From: Hansschlegelia quercus | GTDB taxonomy: Bacteria > Pseudomonadota > Alphaproteobacteria > Rhizobiales > Methylopilaceae | Length of the DNA stretch: 64,000 nucleotides | Direction of reading: 5' to 3' | NCBI RefSeq assembly: GCF_004310425.1 | Contig: NZ_SIUB01000009.1 | Coordinates: 1 to 64,000 of the forward strand | Part shown: positions 1 through 8,071 of the stretch, piece after piece | Layout: every line of letters starts with the position of its first letter | Numbering within the stretch: position 1 is the stretch's first letter | Notes under the pieces: generated by a model | What the model was told of the DNA's origin: nothing | Database searches by the model: none | The model's input: only the letters and a program-made list of their open reading frames with translations | Translations under genes and position numbers: made by a program

Positions 1-2
1 CA

Positions 3-98
3 GCCATCGACGAATGCGGGGCGTCGAGCAACATGACGGTCGATGACAAAGCAACGCGCAAGCGGCTGACCGCACGCTTATGGGATAAGGCGTCGTAG
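3..98 (+). CDS. C-terminal fragment of an unidentified protein
   Basis: An open frame enters from the left edge and stops with TAG at 96-98, giving 31 residues that end in a basic helix-like tail (RKRLTARLWDKAS). The start lies outside the window. The tail is not recognisable as any family and could be chance coding. Confidence 0.3.
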   Translation, partial: AIDECGASSNMTVDDKATRKRLTARLWDKAS

Positions 99-728
99 CT
101 GTCGCCGGTGTCTGAGCCGGCTGGACGTGTGCAGAAGGCGAGCGACGTGCGATCTCTACGGTGTCCTGACAACGAGCCGGACGCCGTCATGGCGCGATCC
201 ATCCAAAGGCGATGCCGCTAATCCTGCGACGCCCGAAGAGATCGGAGTGTGGAAGCGCGCTCGGACTGGAGCGAGGCGAAGGCGCTGCAGCGGCCCCTCC
301 CGAACGACGCGCTATGATCGTCGCGCGGGGCGGCAAGGAAGATGGGGCGGCCGTTCTCCTGCTTTAATGTTGGGAATCGGGCGCCTCGCCGCTTTCTAAA
401 AGGACGTCGTTCGCTTCAGCAACCACCAACGCAAGTAGATATCCAATCATCGCGAGTCTCTCGCGCTGCGCAATGACCCTTAGTTCATCTGCGAGAGATG
501 CAATATATTCGACGAATTCTGACCGACTTGCCACATTTTCTCCTGAGGCGCCGCGTTTCTCCAGGCGCAGAGAAGAGGTTACGAGCGCAGCCCCGAACGA
601 TGCTGATTTGGATTAGTGGCATCCGGCATGCCTTCCAGCCGGGATGCCTGAGCCCGCCACTCGGTGTGCGGCCGCGGAACTCGACCAGCGGAGCGAGCAA
701 GTTGTCGGTCTAGACCAGGCGCGCTTTG
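99..728. other. gene-poor stretch
   Basis: No convincing gene is seen in these 630 bases. The open frames present are short, arginine-rich and overlap each other on opposite strands, with no ribosome binding site or recognisable motif. It lies downstream of both flanking genes, so it is a convergent intergenic region that may contain decayed sequence. Confidence 0.5.
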
Positions 729-2873
729 TTACGCGATCTTTGCTGCGCCTTGCTGCTCGGTCTGATCCTCGATCCAGTTCATGACCATATCCGCCGGTAT
801 TGCCTTCCCAAAGAGATAGCCTTGTCCGATCTCACAGCCGGCGCCGCCCAGGCCAGCCATTACGTCCGTGTCCTCGACCCCTTCGGCTGTGGTCGGCAAA
901 TGGAGGCTCTTCGCAAGCCCGAGGATCGCGTGAACGATCTTGGCGCTCTCGGGATCCTCGTTCATCGACTGCACGAAGCTGCGGTCGATCTTGATTCTGT
1001 CCAAGCTCAACTCTCGCAAATGGCAGAGGCTCGAATATCCCGTGCCGAAGTCATCCAAGGCGACTTTGATCCCGATGCTCCGCAGGGTGAGGAGGATGTC
1101 GCGTGCAGTGTCCAGATCGGCCAAGAGCGCGCTCTCAGTGATCTCTATCTCTAGGCGGCGGGGCGAAAAGCCGGTCTCTGACAAAACAGCCAGCAGGCGA
1201 GTCGGAAACAAAGCGTCCCTCAGCTCTGACGGGGAGACGTTGAGCGAGAGGGTCAAGTGGTTGGGCCATCGTCTGGCGGCGATGCAGGCGCGCCGTAGCA
1301 TGTCCGTGGTGAATCGAGACATGAGACCAAGATGCTCGATTGTCGGAATGAAGGTGTCAGGGGAAATCGGTCCGTTCTCGACGTCAGTCCAGCGCGCCAG
1401 AATCTCGAACCCGATAACCCGGCCGGTGGCGATCTCAATCAGAGGCTGATAGTACGGCTCAATCGCGCCATCGGTCACCGCTTGGCGCACCGCGCTCTCA
1501 AGCCGCGTGCGCGCCTGAAGCTCAGCGTCCATATCGGCTTCGTAGAACCGGAAGGTGCCGCGGCCGGCCGCTTTTGCGCGATACATAGCCATGTCGGCGG
1601 CGTGCAGAATTGTTTCAGCGTCATTGCCGTCGCCCGGCCAGAGCGCGATGCCAATGCTGACGCCGACCTCGACCTGGCTCTCGCCCACGACCACCGGATC
1701 CGAAATCGCTTTCAGTATGCGCTCGGCAAGGAGGATCGCCTCCTCGCGAAGCTTTTCACCGTTCCCCTGCAAATCGAGGATGATTACAAATTCATCGCCG
1801 CCGATCCGAGCCAACGTGTCGTCGGTCAGTAAAGCGCCTTTCAGGCGTGTCGTGATCTCGACCAGCACCATGTCTCCGGCGCTGTGCCCATAGATGTCGT
1901 TAACTGGCTTGAACTGATCGAGGTCGAGGAGAAGCACGGCGAAGCTCGCCGAACCGTCAGCGGTCCGCGCGATAGCTTTGTTCAACTCGTCAAAAAGCAC
2001 GCGGCGGTTGGCTAGGCCTGTCAACATGTCATGACGGGCAAGCGCTTGCGCTCGGAGCTGCGAGGCTTCAGCGGCCCTATGCGCATCTTCGAGCGTAAAC
2101 GCCGCGGCGCGAAAGACCTCGAATGCCTGTGCGAGCTTGCCAATCTCATCATGGCGGCGACTCTCCGGCATGGCCACATCGCGATCGCCGCCCGCGAGCG
2201 CCGAAAGAGCCTCGGTAATAGAGGCAAGGGGCCGCGTGATCTGGCTGCGGATTACCATGAAGAGCGTGCCCTCGAGGACCAGCGCAGCCCCGATGAACAG
2301 CCAGAAAATAAGCGCAGATCTGCCGGCGATCACTCGAGCGCGCTCGCCCGCAGCGCTAGCGCCTCGCGTGTTCGCGTCTATGAGAGCGACGATCGCCTGG
2401 TCCGCCTGCAGATAGAGCGAACTAGCCTTGCCCTGAAACGCTGCGGAGGCCGCCTTTCGCGCATCAGCCGGGAGAGCGCTCCAAGCGCGATGTTCAGCCT
2501 CCCAAGAATCCGCAAGGCGACCGAACGCTTCGAACAATCCTTTTTCTTCAACCGTCTTCGGAAGTTCAGCGTAAGCGGATCGCTGTGCAGCGAGCTCTCG
2601 CTCGTGCCTGGCAGTATTGGCGAGCGCAGCGGCGATCTCTGCCTCGCCCGACGCGAGAGCTAGTTGCAGATCATCGGCGCGGATTTTGGAAATTAGGTCC
2701 GCGGCCTCGCCAAGCATGCGGGTGCCCGCCACCCATTTCTGGTCAAGCGAATCCGTCAATCGGTTCAGCGAGACCACCCCAAGTAACGCGACCGCGCAAA
2801 CTCCAAGGAGCAACGCAACCGTAAGCGAGTGGTAGAACGCCAGACGGGTCCGGATGGATAATGACGCCAGCAT
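729..2873 (-). CDS. membrane-bound GGDEF-EAL cyclic-di-GMP protein
   Basis: Predicted bifunctional diguanylate cyclase/phosphodiesterase of 714 residues in the inner membrane. A first membrane helix (about residues 14-34) leads into a helical periplasmic sensor, then a second helix, a HAMP linker, a GGDEF domain with intact RIGGDEF, and a C-terminal EAL domain. The EAL signature reads FEILARW, so Ala is Ile, but NVSPSELR and DDFGTGYSSL are kept. This start was chosen because the sequence upstream in frame is arginine-rich and lacks coding character, while the membrane helix follows directly. It stands alone, transcribed away from tRNA-Ser. Whether synthesis or hydrolysis dominates cannot be told from sequence. 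Confidence 0.9.
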   Translation of the reverse strand: MLASLSIRTRLAFYHSLTVALLLGVCAVALLGVVSLNRLTDSLDQKWVAGTRMLGEAADLISKIRADDLQLALASGEAEIAAALANTARHERELAAQRSAYAELPKTVEEKGLFEAFGRLADSWEAEHRAWSALPADARKAASAAFQGKASSLYLQADQAIVALIDANTRGASAAGERARVIAGRSALIFWLFIGAALVLEGTLFMVIRSQITRPLASITEALSALAGGDRDVAMPESRRHDEIGKLAQAFEVFRAAAFTLEDAHRAAEASQLRAQALARHDMLTGLANRRVLFDELNKAIARTADGSASFAVLLLDLDQFKPVNDIYGHSAGDMVLVEITTRLKGALLTDDTLARIGGDEFVIILDLQGNGEKLREEAILLAERILKAISDPVVVGESQVEVGVSIGIALWPGDGNDAETILHAADMAMYRAKAAGRGTFRFYEADMDAELQARTRLESAVRQAVTDGAIEPYYQPLIEIATGRVIGFEILARWTDVENGPISPDTFIPTIEHLGLMSRFTTDMLRRACIAARRWPNHLTLSLNVSPSELRDALFPTRLLAVLSETGFSPRRLEIEITESALLADLDTARDILLTLRSIGIKVALDDFGTGYSSLCHLRELSLDRIKIDRSFVQSMNEDPESAKIVHAILGLAKSLHLPTTAEGVEDTDVMAGLGGAGCEIGQGYLFGKAIPADMVMNWIEDQTEQQGAAKIA

Positions 2874-3659
2874 TGAGGATCGCCTCAGGCTCGGTTTGAG
2901 CGCACCGGGTTCATGGGTAAGCCTAAGTGTTAAAGATTCGCGGAATCGCTGTACCGCATGGCGCGGCGCGTTCCCGCTCAGGTGCAGAGTCGTTGGCGCG
3001 CGGCGCCAACGCCGGACCGCGGTTCGCATGGCTAGGGGGTCTGTCCTCGTCATCGGCGGTGCTCAGCGCTCTGCGGCGGCGGTGTCGCACTCTCAACCTG
3101 ACTGCGCATCCGCACTAAGGGTCGACCTGCGGCGACCGCTGGGCGTCGAGATATCGGGGTCCTTGTCTCGGATGCATCGCGGCTCGCTCAAGCGCTTGCT
3201 CTTGCCTCGTGCGTCGCGCTCGCCGGCTGCGGAGGGCGCGCGGAGGCGCGCTCCAACCCTCACTCGCCTCCACGCCCGGCACATCGACAGTCGACCTGAT
3301 GGCGGTGAGGCCCCGGAGTCGACCGTCGAACCTAGTAATGTTGCAGGATACACAACGATCCACTGGGAGACGATCAGGCTGGCGGCTGTGCTCCGGCCCA
3401 CGCATCAAATAGCCGACCGGCCGGATCAACGCCCCCGACGCTTAAAATCGAGAGCGCCCATCCCAGCATCGAGCTCAACCCGATCCCGTGGGGGGCAAGC
3501 GGGTCGTCGGTCCTTTAGCCATCCTCGCGGCGGGTTGCGACTGTGGCGCGTGCGAGACAACGGCTGGCATCATTGAGAAACATTTCGGGTAACAACGGGC
3601 GCAGCCTTCTCGCCCAAATCTTTCAAAAACAACCAGTAAAGATCGGAGCGAAAAAGGGG
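2874..3659. other. long intergenic region beside tRNA-Ser
   Basis: These 786 bases between the 5' end of the GGDEF-EAL gene and the 3' end of tRNA-Ser show no supportable gene. Open frames on both strands are arginine- and proline-rich and mutually overlapping. It must hold the promoter of the GGDEF-EAL gene, but no clear -35/-10 pair is visible. Confidence 0.5.
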
Positions 3660-3751
3660 TGGCGGAGACGGAGGGATTCGAACCCTCGAGGCCCGTTTCC
3701 AGGCCTGCTCATTTAGCAAACGAGTGCCTTCAGCCTCTCGGCCACGTCTCC
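3660..3751 (-). tRNA. tRNA-Ser (anticodon GCU)
   Basis: Read on the minus strand, this 92-base gene has the acceptor pair GGAGACG/CGTCTCC, discriminator G and an encoded CCA (3660-3662). It also has a D arm (GTGGCCGAGAGGCT), the anticodon loop TTGCTAA with GCT at 3715-3717, a long class II variable arm (GGCCTGGAAACGGGCC) and a T arm with GGTTCGAATCC. The long variable arm and the anticodon identify it as the AGC/AGU-reading serine tRNA. Confidence 0.97.
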
Positions 3752-3816
3752 GTTGCGGCGAGGGGTACACGGGGGCGTTCGAGCGGTCAACGGCCGGATG
3801 AGATTGTTCCGTGGGT

Positions 3817-4083
3817 TCAGTGCGCGGTGAGCCACTCGCGGGCCGCACGCTGGGCGTCGGCGATCTCGGCGGTCGACATCTCGAGCGACAATTCACGGCG
3901 CATGCGGACGGCCTCCGACACGCCTTCGCGGGCGGCGAGGTTGAACCACTTGTGCGCGGCGACGCGGTCGATCGGCGTCGACTTGCCGATGGCGTAGGTC
4001 ATGCCGAGCTGGAAGTAGACGATCCCAGAACGCACCGCGCCGAGCGCGCCGCATTCAATGGAAGACATGTCGAAGCGAGCCAT
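3817..4083 (-). CDS. small Sel1-repeat protein
   Basis: 88 residues with about one and a half Sel1-like repeats: an alpha-helical stretch with YFQLGMTYAIG, then the diagnostic AAHKWFNLAAREG. Sel1 repeats mediate protein-protein contacts. No signal peptide is seen, so it is probably cytoplasmic. Short single-repeat Sel1 proteins of this size are common in Rhizobiales; the function is unknown. It follows tRNA-Ser on the same strand and is probably monocistronic. Confidence 0.8.
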   Translation of the reverse strand: MARFDMSSIECGALGAVRSGIVYFQLGMTYAIGKSTPIDRVAAHKWFNLAAREGVSEAVRMRRELSLEMSTAEIADAQRAAREWLTAH

Positions 4084-4557
4084 CGTTACATCCCCTGTCC
4101 TCGGCGGCGCTTGTAATCGCCGTGTTGTCCCGCGCCTGACTTTCTCGTCCGGCTGATAGAAGAAGTATCGGGCATGCCTTCTACCAGGCGCTTAAAACTT
4201 TACATGAATGCGCTTTAAACAAGATTGAAATGAAAGATGAATTTAGAGAATTGTTGACTTCAAGAGTCTTAGAAAAGGAACCGTCGCGGCGTCGAGAGGC
4301 TGCGCTGAAGGAGCTGCAGCCTATACGTTCCATCAACCACGAAGGCTGATCCAAGCGGCGGCTGTTTGGCGTCGTGCGGCGGGCGCCGGCGGTAAGGGCC
4401 ACGCGCCTGTTCCGGGTCAGGACGAAATTTCTGCGAGCGAAGAACAAACCAAACGGCGCGACGAACGTTTAAATGTGAACGCAAGGTTCCTGTCGCGCCT
4501 GCCGTACTTTTAGGGCTCGATATCGCGGACGGAACCGGCAGACATAAGGAAAAACAT
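4084..4557. other. divergent intergenic region
   Basis: 474 bases between the divergent Sel1 gene and the secreted repeat protein, with an unusually AT-rich patch at about 4180-4280. No gene is supported. A TTGACT at 4254-4259 lacks a convincing -10. The region must hold the promoters of both flanking genes. Confidence 0.5.
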
Positions 4558-4893
4558 ATGTCCAAGCTCGTGAACGTCACCGCCGCCGCCGCTTTCGCCG
4601 CCGGCTTGCTTGCCGCCCCTGTCGCTGCGCTTGCGCAGGCCCCCGCTTCAACGGGCAACGGCGACAACGCGGCGTCGCAGAGGGAGAATTACAAGGTTCG
4701 CGATCAACAGGGGGCGAGCTCCGGCGGCGGCAGCTCGGTGACCTCTCCGGCCCCGACTCAGTCGGGGGGGAGCGGCGCGAACGCTGCGGCGCAGGACGAA
4801 AACTACAAGGTGCGGGAAGGCCAGAACGCGACCGGCGGATCCGCGACAGGGACCGGCGGAAAGCCTAAGCAGGCGACCGACACCCGCAACTGA
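4558..4893 (+). CDS. small secreted low-complexity protein with two ENYKVR repeats
   Basis: 111 residues. An N-terminal signal peptide (about residues 1-26, ending ALAQA) is followed by a Gly/Ser/Asn/Gln-rich mature part. This contains two copies of a unit ending QRENYKVRD and QDENYKVRE, about 47 residues apart and separated by disordered linker. No cysteines are present. It is preceded by a TAAGGA ribosome site and followed at once by a strong terminator, so it is a single-gene unit. The family is not recognised; it is probably periplasmic or exported. Confidence 0.7.
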   Translation: MSKLVNVTAAAAFAAGLLAAPVAALAQAPASTGNGDNAASQRENYKVRDQQGASSGGGSSVTSPAPTQSGGSGANAAAQDENYKVREGQNATGGSATGTGGKPKQATDTRN

Positions 4894-4907
4894 GGGCGTC
4901 GATGACT

Positions 4908-4940
4908 AAAAAGCCGCCGGCGATCCGCCGGCGGCTTTTT
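4908..4940. terminator. bidirectional intrinsic terminator
   Basis: A perfect 13-base inverted repeat (AAAAAGCCGCCGG / CCGGCGGCTTTTT) with a 7-base loop. The A/T runs on either side let it work for both the plus-strand secreted gene and the minus-strand DUF883 operon that converge here. Confidence 0.9.
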
Positions 4941-4945
4941 AGTTT

Positions 4946-5416
4946 TCAGAGACGCCGGCCCAAAACGACGCCGGCGAGCGTCGCGATCAGAACCATGTTG
5001 ATCGCTCGTTTCTTGCGGGCGCCGGGCGGAGGCGGCGGCGTAACGACCGCTGCGGACTGAGGAGCGGGTCGTGTCGCGCGGGCCGACGCGATGGCCGAGC
5101 CGGCCGCCCCAAGCTCCGCGCGCACCCGGTCGACAATCGGCGTGGGCTGCTTGACCGGACGCTGAGTCCGCGTGCCGATGTAGGCGACGATTATGGCGAC
5201 GAGCAGGAGCCCGCCGCCGACCGCGGCCGTCGCCCAAAGCGGCCCCCAATAGGGAACGAGGGCGATGATCGCCGCCGCGACCAACGCCCCCGCGCCAAGC
5301 AGAGCGACGATCCCGGCGATCGCAAGATAGGTGACGGTGCGCTTGATCTGCGCGATCCGTCGGCCGACGCCGAACGTCGCAAGGCCCACTCCTGAATGCA
5401 GGAGCAGCTTCCACAT
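4946..5416 (-). CDS. membrane protein, holin-superfamily (phage_holin_3_6-like)
   Basis: 156 residues with two adjacent hydrophobic helices (about residues 28-53 and 58-83) in a Gly/Ala-rich setting. A Pro-rich linker follows, then a C-terminal hydrophobic stretch after a RKKR patch. This resembles the small membrane proteins paired with DUF883/YqjD genes (YqjE-like, holin superfamily annotation). The start overlaps the stop of the DUF883 gene by one base (TGATG), indicating translational coupling. Lytic holin function is not implied. Confidence 0.7.
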   Translation of the reverse strand: MWKLLLHSGVGLATFGVGRRIAQIKRTVTYLAIAGIVALLGAGALVAAAIIALVPYWGPLWATAAVGGGLLLVAIIVAYIGTRTQRPVKQPTPIVDRVRAELGAAGSAIASARATRPAPQSAAVVTPPPPPGARKKRAINMVLIATLAGVVLGRRL

Positions 5417-5733
5417 CAGTGGCGGCTCCGGCCGAGAACGCCGATGATGTAGCCGAGGCCGAGCGCGATGAGCACGGAGGTCAGCGGGTTCTGCTCGACG
5501 GCGGCGCTGAGGTCGTCGGCCTTCTTCTCCGCGTAATCCCTAGCGTTCTCGGCGGCGGCCGTCGCTCGGTCGACGCCCTGCTGCGCCGCCGCCCGCGCCG
5601 CCGTCGCGCTGTCTGACAGCAACGTGGAGACGGTATCCGTCAGACGCGCGATGTCGCCCTTCAGGATCTCGATGTCGGTGTCGACGTTGGACGCGTCGGG
5701 CGCGGCCGCGCCGCCGGTAGGGGTATCGGACAT
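5416..5733 (-). CDS. DUF883 / ElaB-YqjD family protein
   Basis: 105 residues. An acidic N-terminus is followed by an amphipathic Ala-rich coiled coil (about 20-85), then a single C-terminal membrane anchor (LTSVLIALGLGYIIGVL) and a basic tail. This is the layout of ElaB/YqjD proteins, which in E. coli bind ribosomes at the inner membrane in stationary phase. It is the first gene of a two-gene unit with the holin-like protein. Family assignment is firm; the ribosome role is transferred from E. coli. Confidence 0.85.
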   Translation of the reverse strand: MSDTPTGGAAAPDASNVDTDIEILKGDIARLTDTVSTLLSDSATAARAAAQQGVDRATAAAENARDYAEKKADDLSAAVEQNPLTSVLIALGLGYIIGVLGRSRH

Positions 5734-5851
5734 CTAGTTCTTCTCCTGGAAGTCTCGTCGAGAGCGTCGGGAAGGGAGCGGTCGTCGCTCTCCCCCTCGC
5801 TCGGAAGTCGCACGTGCAAACGCCCTGTCGAGGGCGCCCGTTCCGATGATG

Positions 5852-6562
5852 TCAGCGTCGGGCGCGCTGGCCGAATAGGATTTTCTGCGCCCCCGGGTCG
5901 TTCGCCAAATCTAAGGTAGGCCCCTCGGCCTTCACGGCGAGGCCGCGCTGGACAGCGGGGCGGGCCAGCATGACGTCCAACCAGCGTGCGACATTTGGGA
6001 AATCGCTCACATCCTGGCCCTGCTTGTCCCAGAGTTTCGCCCAGCCGACGATCGCGATGTCCGCGATCGAGTAGTCGCCGCAGACGAACTCACGGCCCTC
6101 GAGCCGCTTGTCGAGAACGCCGTAGAGCCGGTGCGCCTCGTTGACGTAGCGGTCGATCGCGTAAGGGATCTTTTCCGGCGCATAGTTCCTGAAATGATGG
6201 ACTTGGCCCAGCATCGGCCCGAAGCCCGCCATCTGCCAGAACAGCCACTCGTCGACCTCAATGCGAGCCCGTTCCGCTGAAGGGTAGAGCTTGCCGGTCT
6301 TGCGGCCGAGATACTGCAGGATGGCGCCGGACTCGAAGATCGTGATCGGCGGGCCATCCGGCCCTTCCGGATCGAGGATCGCGGGCATCTTGTTGTTGGG
6401 CGAGATTGCGAGGAATTCGGGCTTGAACTGGTCCCCGGCGCCGATGTTCACCGCGCGGACTTCATAAGGAAGGCCGCATTCCTCCAGCATGATCGTGATT
6501 TTCCAGCCGTTCGGCGTGGGCCAGTAGAAGAGCTCGATCGACTGGTTTGGAGCCTCGGCCAT
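5852..6562 (-). CDS. glutathione S-transferase, YfcG/Ure2p-like
   Basis: 236 residues, full length for the family. The N-terminal thioredoxin fold starts IELFYWPTPNGWKI, where the TPNGxK motif is typical of nu-class/YfcG enzymes, and carries the glutathione-binding NNKMPAI and ESGAILQYL. The helical C-terminal domain includes the N-capping signature SIADIAIVGW. These enzymes act in the cytoplasm as disulfide-bond oxidoreductases on glutathione. It stands alone between the DUF883 operon and the anti-sigma gene. Confidence 0.92.
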   Translation of the reverse strand: MAEAPNQSIELFYWPTPNGWKITIMLEECGLPYEVRAVNIGAGDQFKPEFLAISPNNKMPAILDPEGPDGPPITIFESGAILQYLGRKTGKLYPSAERARIEVDEWLFWQMAGFGPMLGQVHHFRNYAPEKIPYAIDRYVNEAHRLYGVLDKRLEGREFVCGDYSIADIAIVGWAKLWDKQGQDVSDFPNVARWLDVMLARPAVQRGLAVKAEGPTLDLANDPGAQKILFGQRARR

Positions 6563-6630
6563 TATTCGTCCTCGCTTCGTCTTGCGAGGCCGAAGCTAAA
6601 CGAGTCATGCGCGCAGACAAGGCGCCCGCG

Positions 6631-7347
6631 TCAGCGTGGCCGTTCCGCGAAGCCTTTGAAGAGGATGGGGCCGGTCGGCTTGCCAGTGGGCGATCCGCCC
6701 GTTGGTTCGAGAGTGATCTCGTAAAGCTGCTTTGGCTTGGGCGAAGGCAGGTTCGCATGCTCCAGGCGCGCGCCGCCTTCGCCTTCGAGCAGGCCAAGGG
6801 ACACGGGGCCGGTCGCAGCATCGGGCAAGGTCCAGACCTGCATGACGCGGTCGGCGGCGGCCTGAACGTCGGTGATCGGAGCGACATAGGCCGAGCCGTC
6901 CGCGAACACTTCGACAATCGCGCCGGGCTGGTTGTCGGCGCGCAGCAGCACCGCGATCACCTGCGGGCGCTGCCGACCGGCTTCGAGCGCGACGCCGAGC
7001 CACACGGCGAGCGCAGCGCTCGCCGCCGCGCCGGCAAGGGCGGCCCCGCGCAGCGTCGCGAGATCCGCCCAAAGGCGCGACAGCAATAGCGGCTTCGTCT
7101 TCCGGACCTCCGCCCGCGAAGCGGCGCGCTCCAGTCCGCCCTCGATCCGCGACCAGAGATCGGGGGAGGGGACGAGCGGCGCCGCCGCGGCGTCGATCTC
7201 GAGCAGGCGCACGCGCCATTCCGCGACGGCGGCGGCGAGCGCTTGATCCCGCGCCATGCGCGCCTCCATCGCTTGCTGTTCTTCAGGCGCCAGAAGCGAA
7301 AAGGCGTATTCGGCGGCGGCGGCGTCGGTCTCGCTCACGACATGCAC
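6631..7347 (-). CDS. anti-sigma factor, RskA family
   Basis: 238 residues. The N-terminal cytoplasmic anti-sigma domain (about 1-90; AAEYAFSLLAPEEQ is typical) is followed by one membrane helix (about 100-120) and a periplasmic RskA-C domain rich in beta strands (YVAPITDV, MQVWTLPD). It should hold the adjacent ECF sigma factor inactive at the membrane until a signal triggers its degradation. It overlaps the sigma gene by 13 bases, so the two are translated together from the sigma promoter. Confidence 0.9.
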   Translation of the reverse strand: MHVVSETDAAAAEYAFSLLAPEEQQAMEARMARDQALAAAVAEWRVRLLEIDAAAAPLVPSPDLWSRIEGGLERAASRAEVRKTKPLLLSRLWADLATLRGAALAGAAASAALAVWLGVALEAGRQRPQVIAVLLRADNQPGAIVEVFADGSAYVAPITDVQAAADRVMQVWTLPDAATGPVSLGLLEGEGGARLEHANLPSPKPKQLYEITLEPTGGSPTGKPTGPILFKGFAERPR

Positions 7348-7889
7348 TCCCTCAGCGAGAGGAGCGAGCGGCGGATCCAGGCTTTCACAGTGCCGAGCGG
7401 AGCGTTGAGCCGCCCGGCGATCTCGCCATGGGTGAGCCCTGTGACGTAGGCGAGGAGAATGGCGTTGCGCCGCGTCGGGTCGAGCCGTTCGAGGCAGCGG
7501 CGCAGCGCGCTCGTTTCGCCAAGCCGGTCGTAGGCGGCAGCGGCTTCAGCGTCGCGCGCGGCGAAGCTTTCGAGTTCGGCATCATCGACAGGCGTGTGCC
7601 GATCGTCGCGGAGCTGGTTCAGCGCGCGGTTGCGGACGATCGCGAACACCCAGGCCCGCCCGGAGCCAAGCGCCGGGTCGTAAGTCGATGCGGACCGCCA
7701 GATCCGGACGAAGGCGTCTTGAAGCACTTCCTCGGCGACCTCGCGTCGCCGGACGATGCGGGTGGCGACGGCCAGCAGGACGGGGGTCTCGCTGTCATAG
7801 ATCACTTTGAGCGCCGAACGATCGCCGCGCGCGCAGGAGGCGAGCGCAACAGCAATGTCGTCGCGACCGGCCGCGGGGAGCTGCGTCAT
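7335..7889 (-). CDS. ECF sigma factor, SigK-like
   Basis: 184 residues with sigma region 2 (EEVLQDAFVRIWRSA, region 2.2; GRAWVFAIVRNRALNQLRD, 2.3-2.4) and region 4 (AYVTGLTHGEIAGRLNAPLGTVKAWIRR helix-turn-helix, in two parts). This start is preferred over an in-frame ATG 33 bases upstream. The best promoter (7925-7952, minus strand) would start RNA at about 7918, inside that longer form. It is followed by its RskA-type anti-sigma and divergent from a DUF4394 gene carrying the same promoter motif, so it is probably autoregulated. Confidence 0.9.
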   Translation of the reverse strand: MTQLPAAGRDDIAVALASCARGDRSALKVIYDSETPVLLAVATRIVRRREVAEEVLQDAFVRIWRSASTYDPALGSGRAWVFAIVRNRALNQLRDDRHTPVDDAELESFAARDAEAAAAYDRLGETSALRRCLERLDPTRRNAILLAYVTGLTHGEIAGRLNAPLGTVKAWIRRSLLSLRECMS

Positions 7890-7924
7890 GGGTTCGGTTT
7901 GGTCCTTCGGCGCGCGAACCATCC

Positions 7925-7952
7925 CATACCCCGGCCAGGCTCCATTGGATGC
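7925..7952 (-). promoter_or_regulatory. predicted ECF promoter of the sigma/anti-sigma operon
   Basis: On the minus strand GCATCC (7952-7947), 16 bases, then GGTATG (7930-7925). This matches the promoter facing the divergent DUF4394 gene in both boxes and in spacing. The -35 resembles the CCATCC known for actinobacterial SigK. It implies autoregulation. Confidence 0.65.
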
Positions 7953-7996
7953 AACCGTCTCCCGAGGGCGATCAACTAATTGGGATCAGCCTGAGC

Positions 7997-8024
7997 GCAT
8001 CCGGATCGGCATCCGCCGGGTAAT
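7997..8024 (+). promoter_or_regulatory. predicted ECF promoter of the DUF4394 gene
   Basis: GCATCC (7997-8002), 16 bases, GGTAAT (8019-8024), giving an expected RNA start near 8031 and a leader of about 40 bases before the ATG at 8072. It mirrors the element in front of the sigma gene. Confidence 0.65.
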
Positions 8025-8071
8025 GGCGGCGCGTCGGCTGGATCGGCGCTTGTTCTGACAGGAGAAACGCC

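Noticed and set aside
127-399. Open frame of 90 residues
   Set aside because: Very Arg-rich, no ribosome site, no recognisable domain.
4461-4495. GGAAC and CGTT boxes on the minus strand upstream of the Sel1 gene
   Set aside because: The spacing is 18 bases, outside the 16-17 of EcfG promoters, and the nearest downstream gene start is almost 400 bases away.
4946-5416. Phage holin suggesting a prophage remnant
   Set aside because: The gene is coupled to a DUF883 gene, a common chromosomal pair, and no other phage gene is present.
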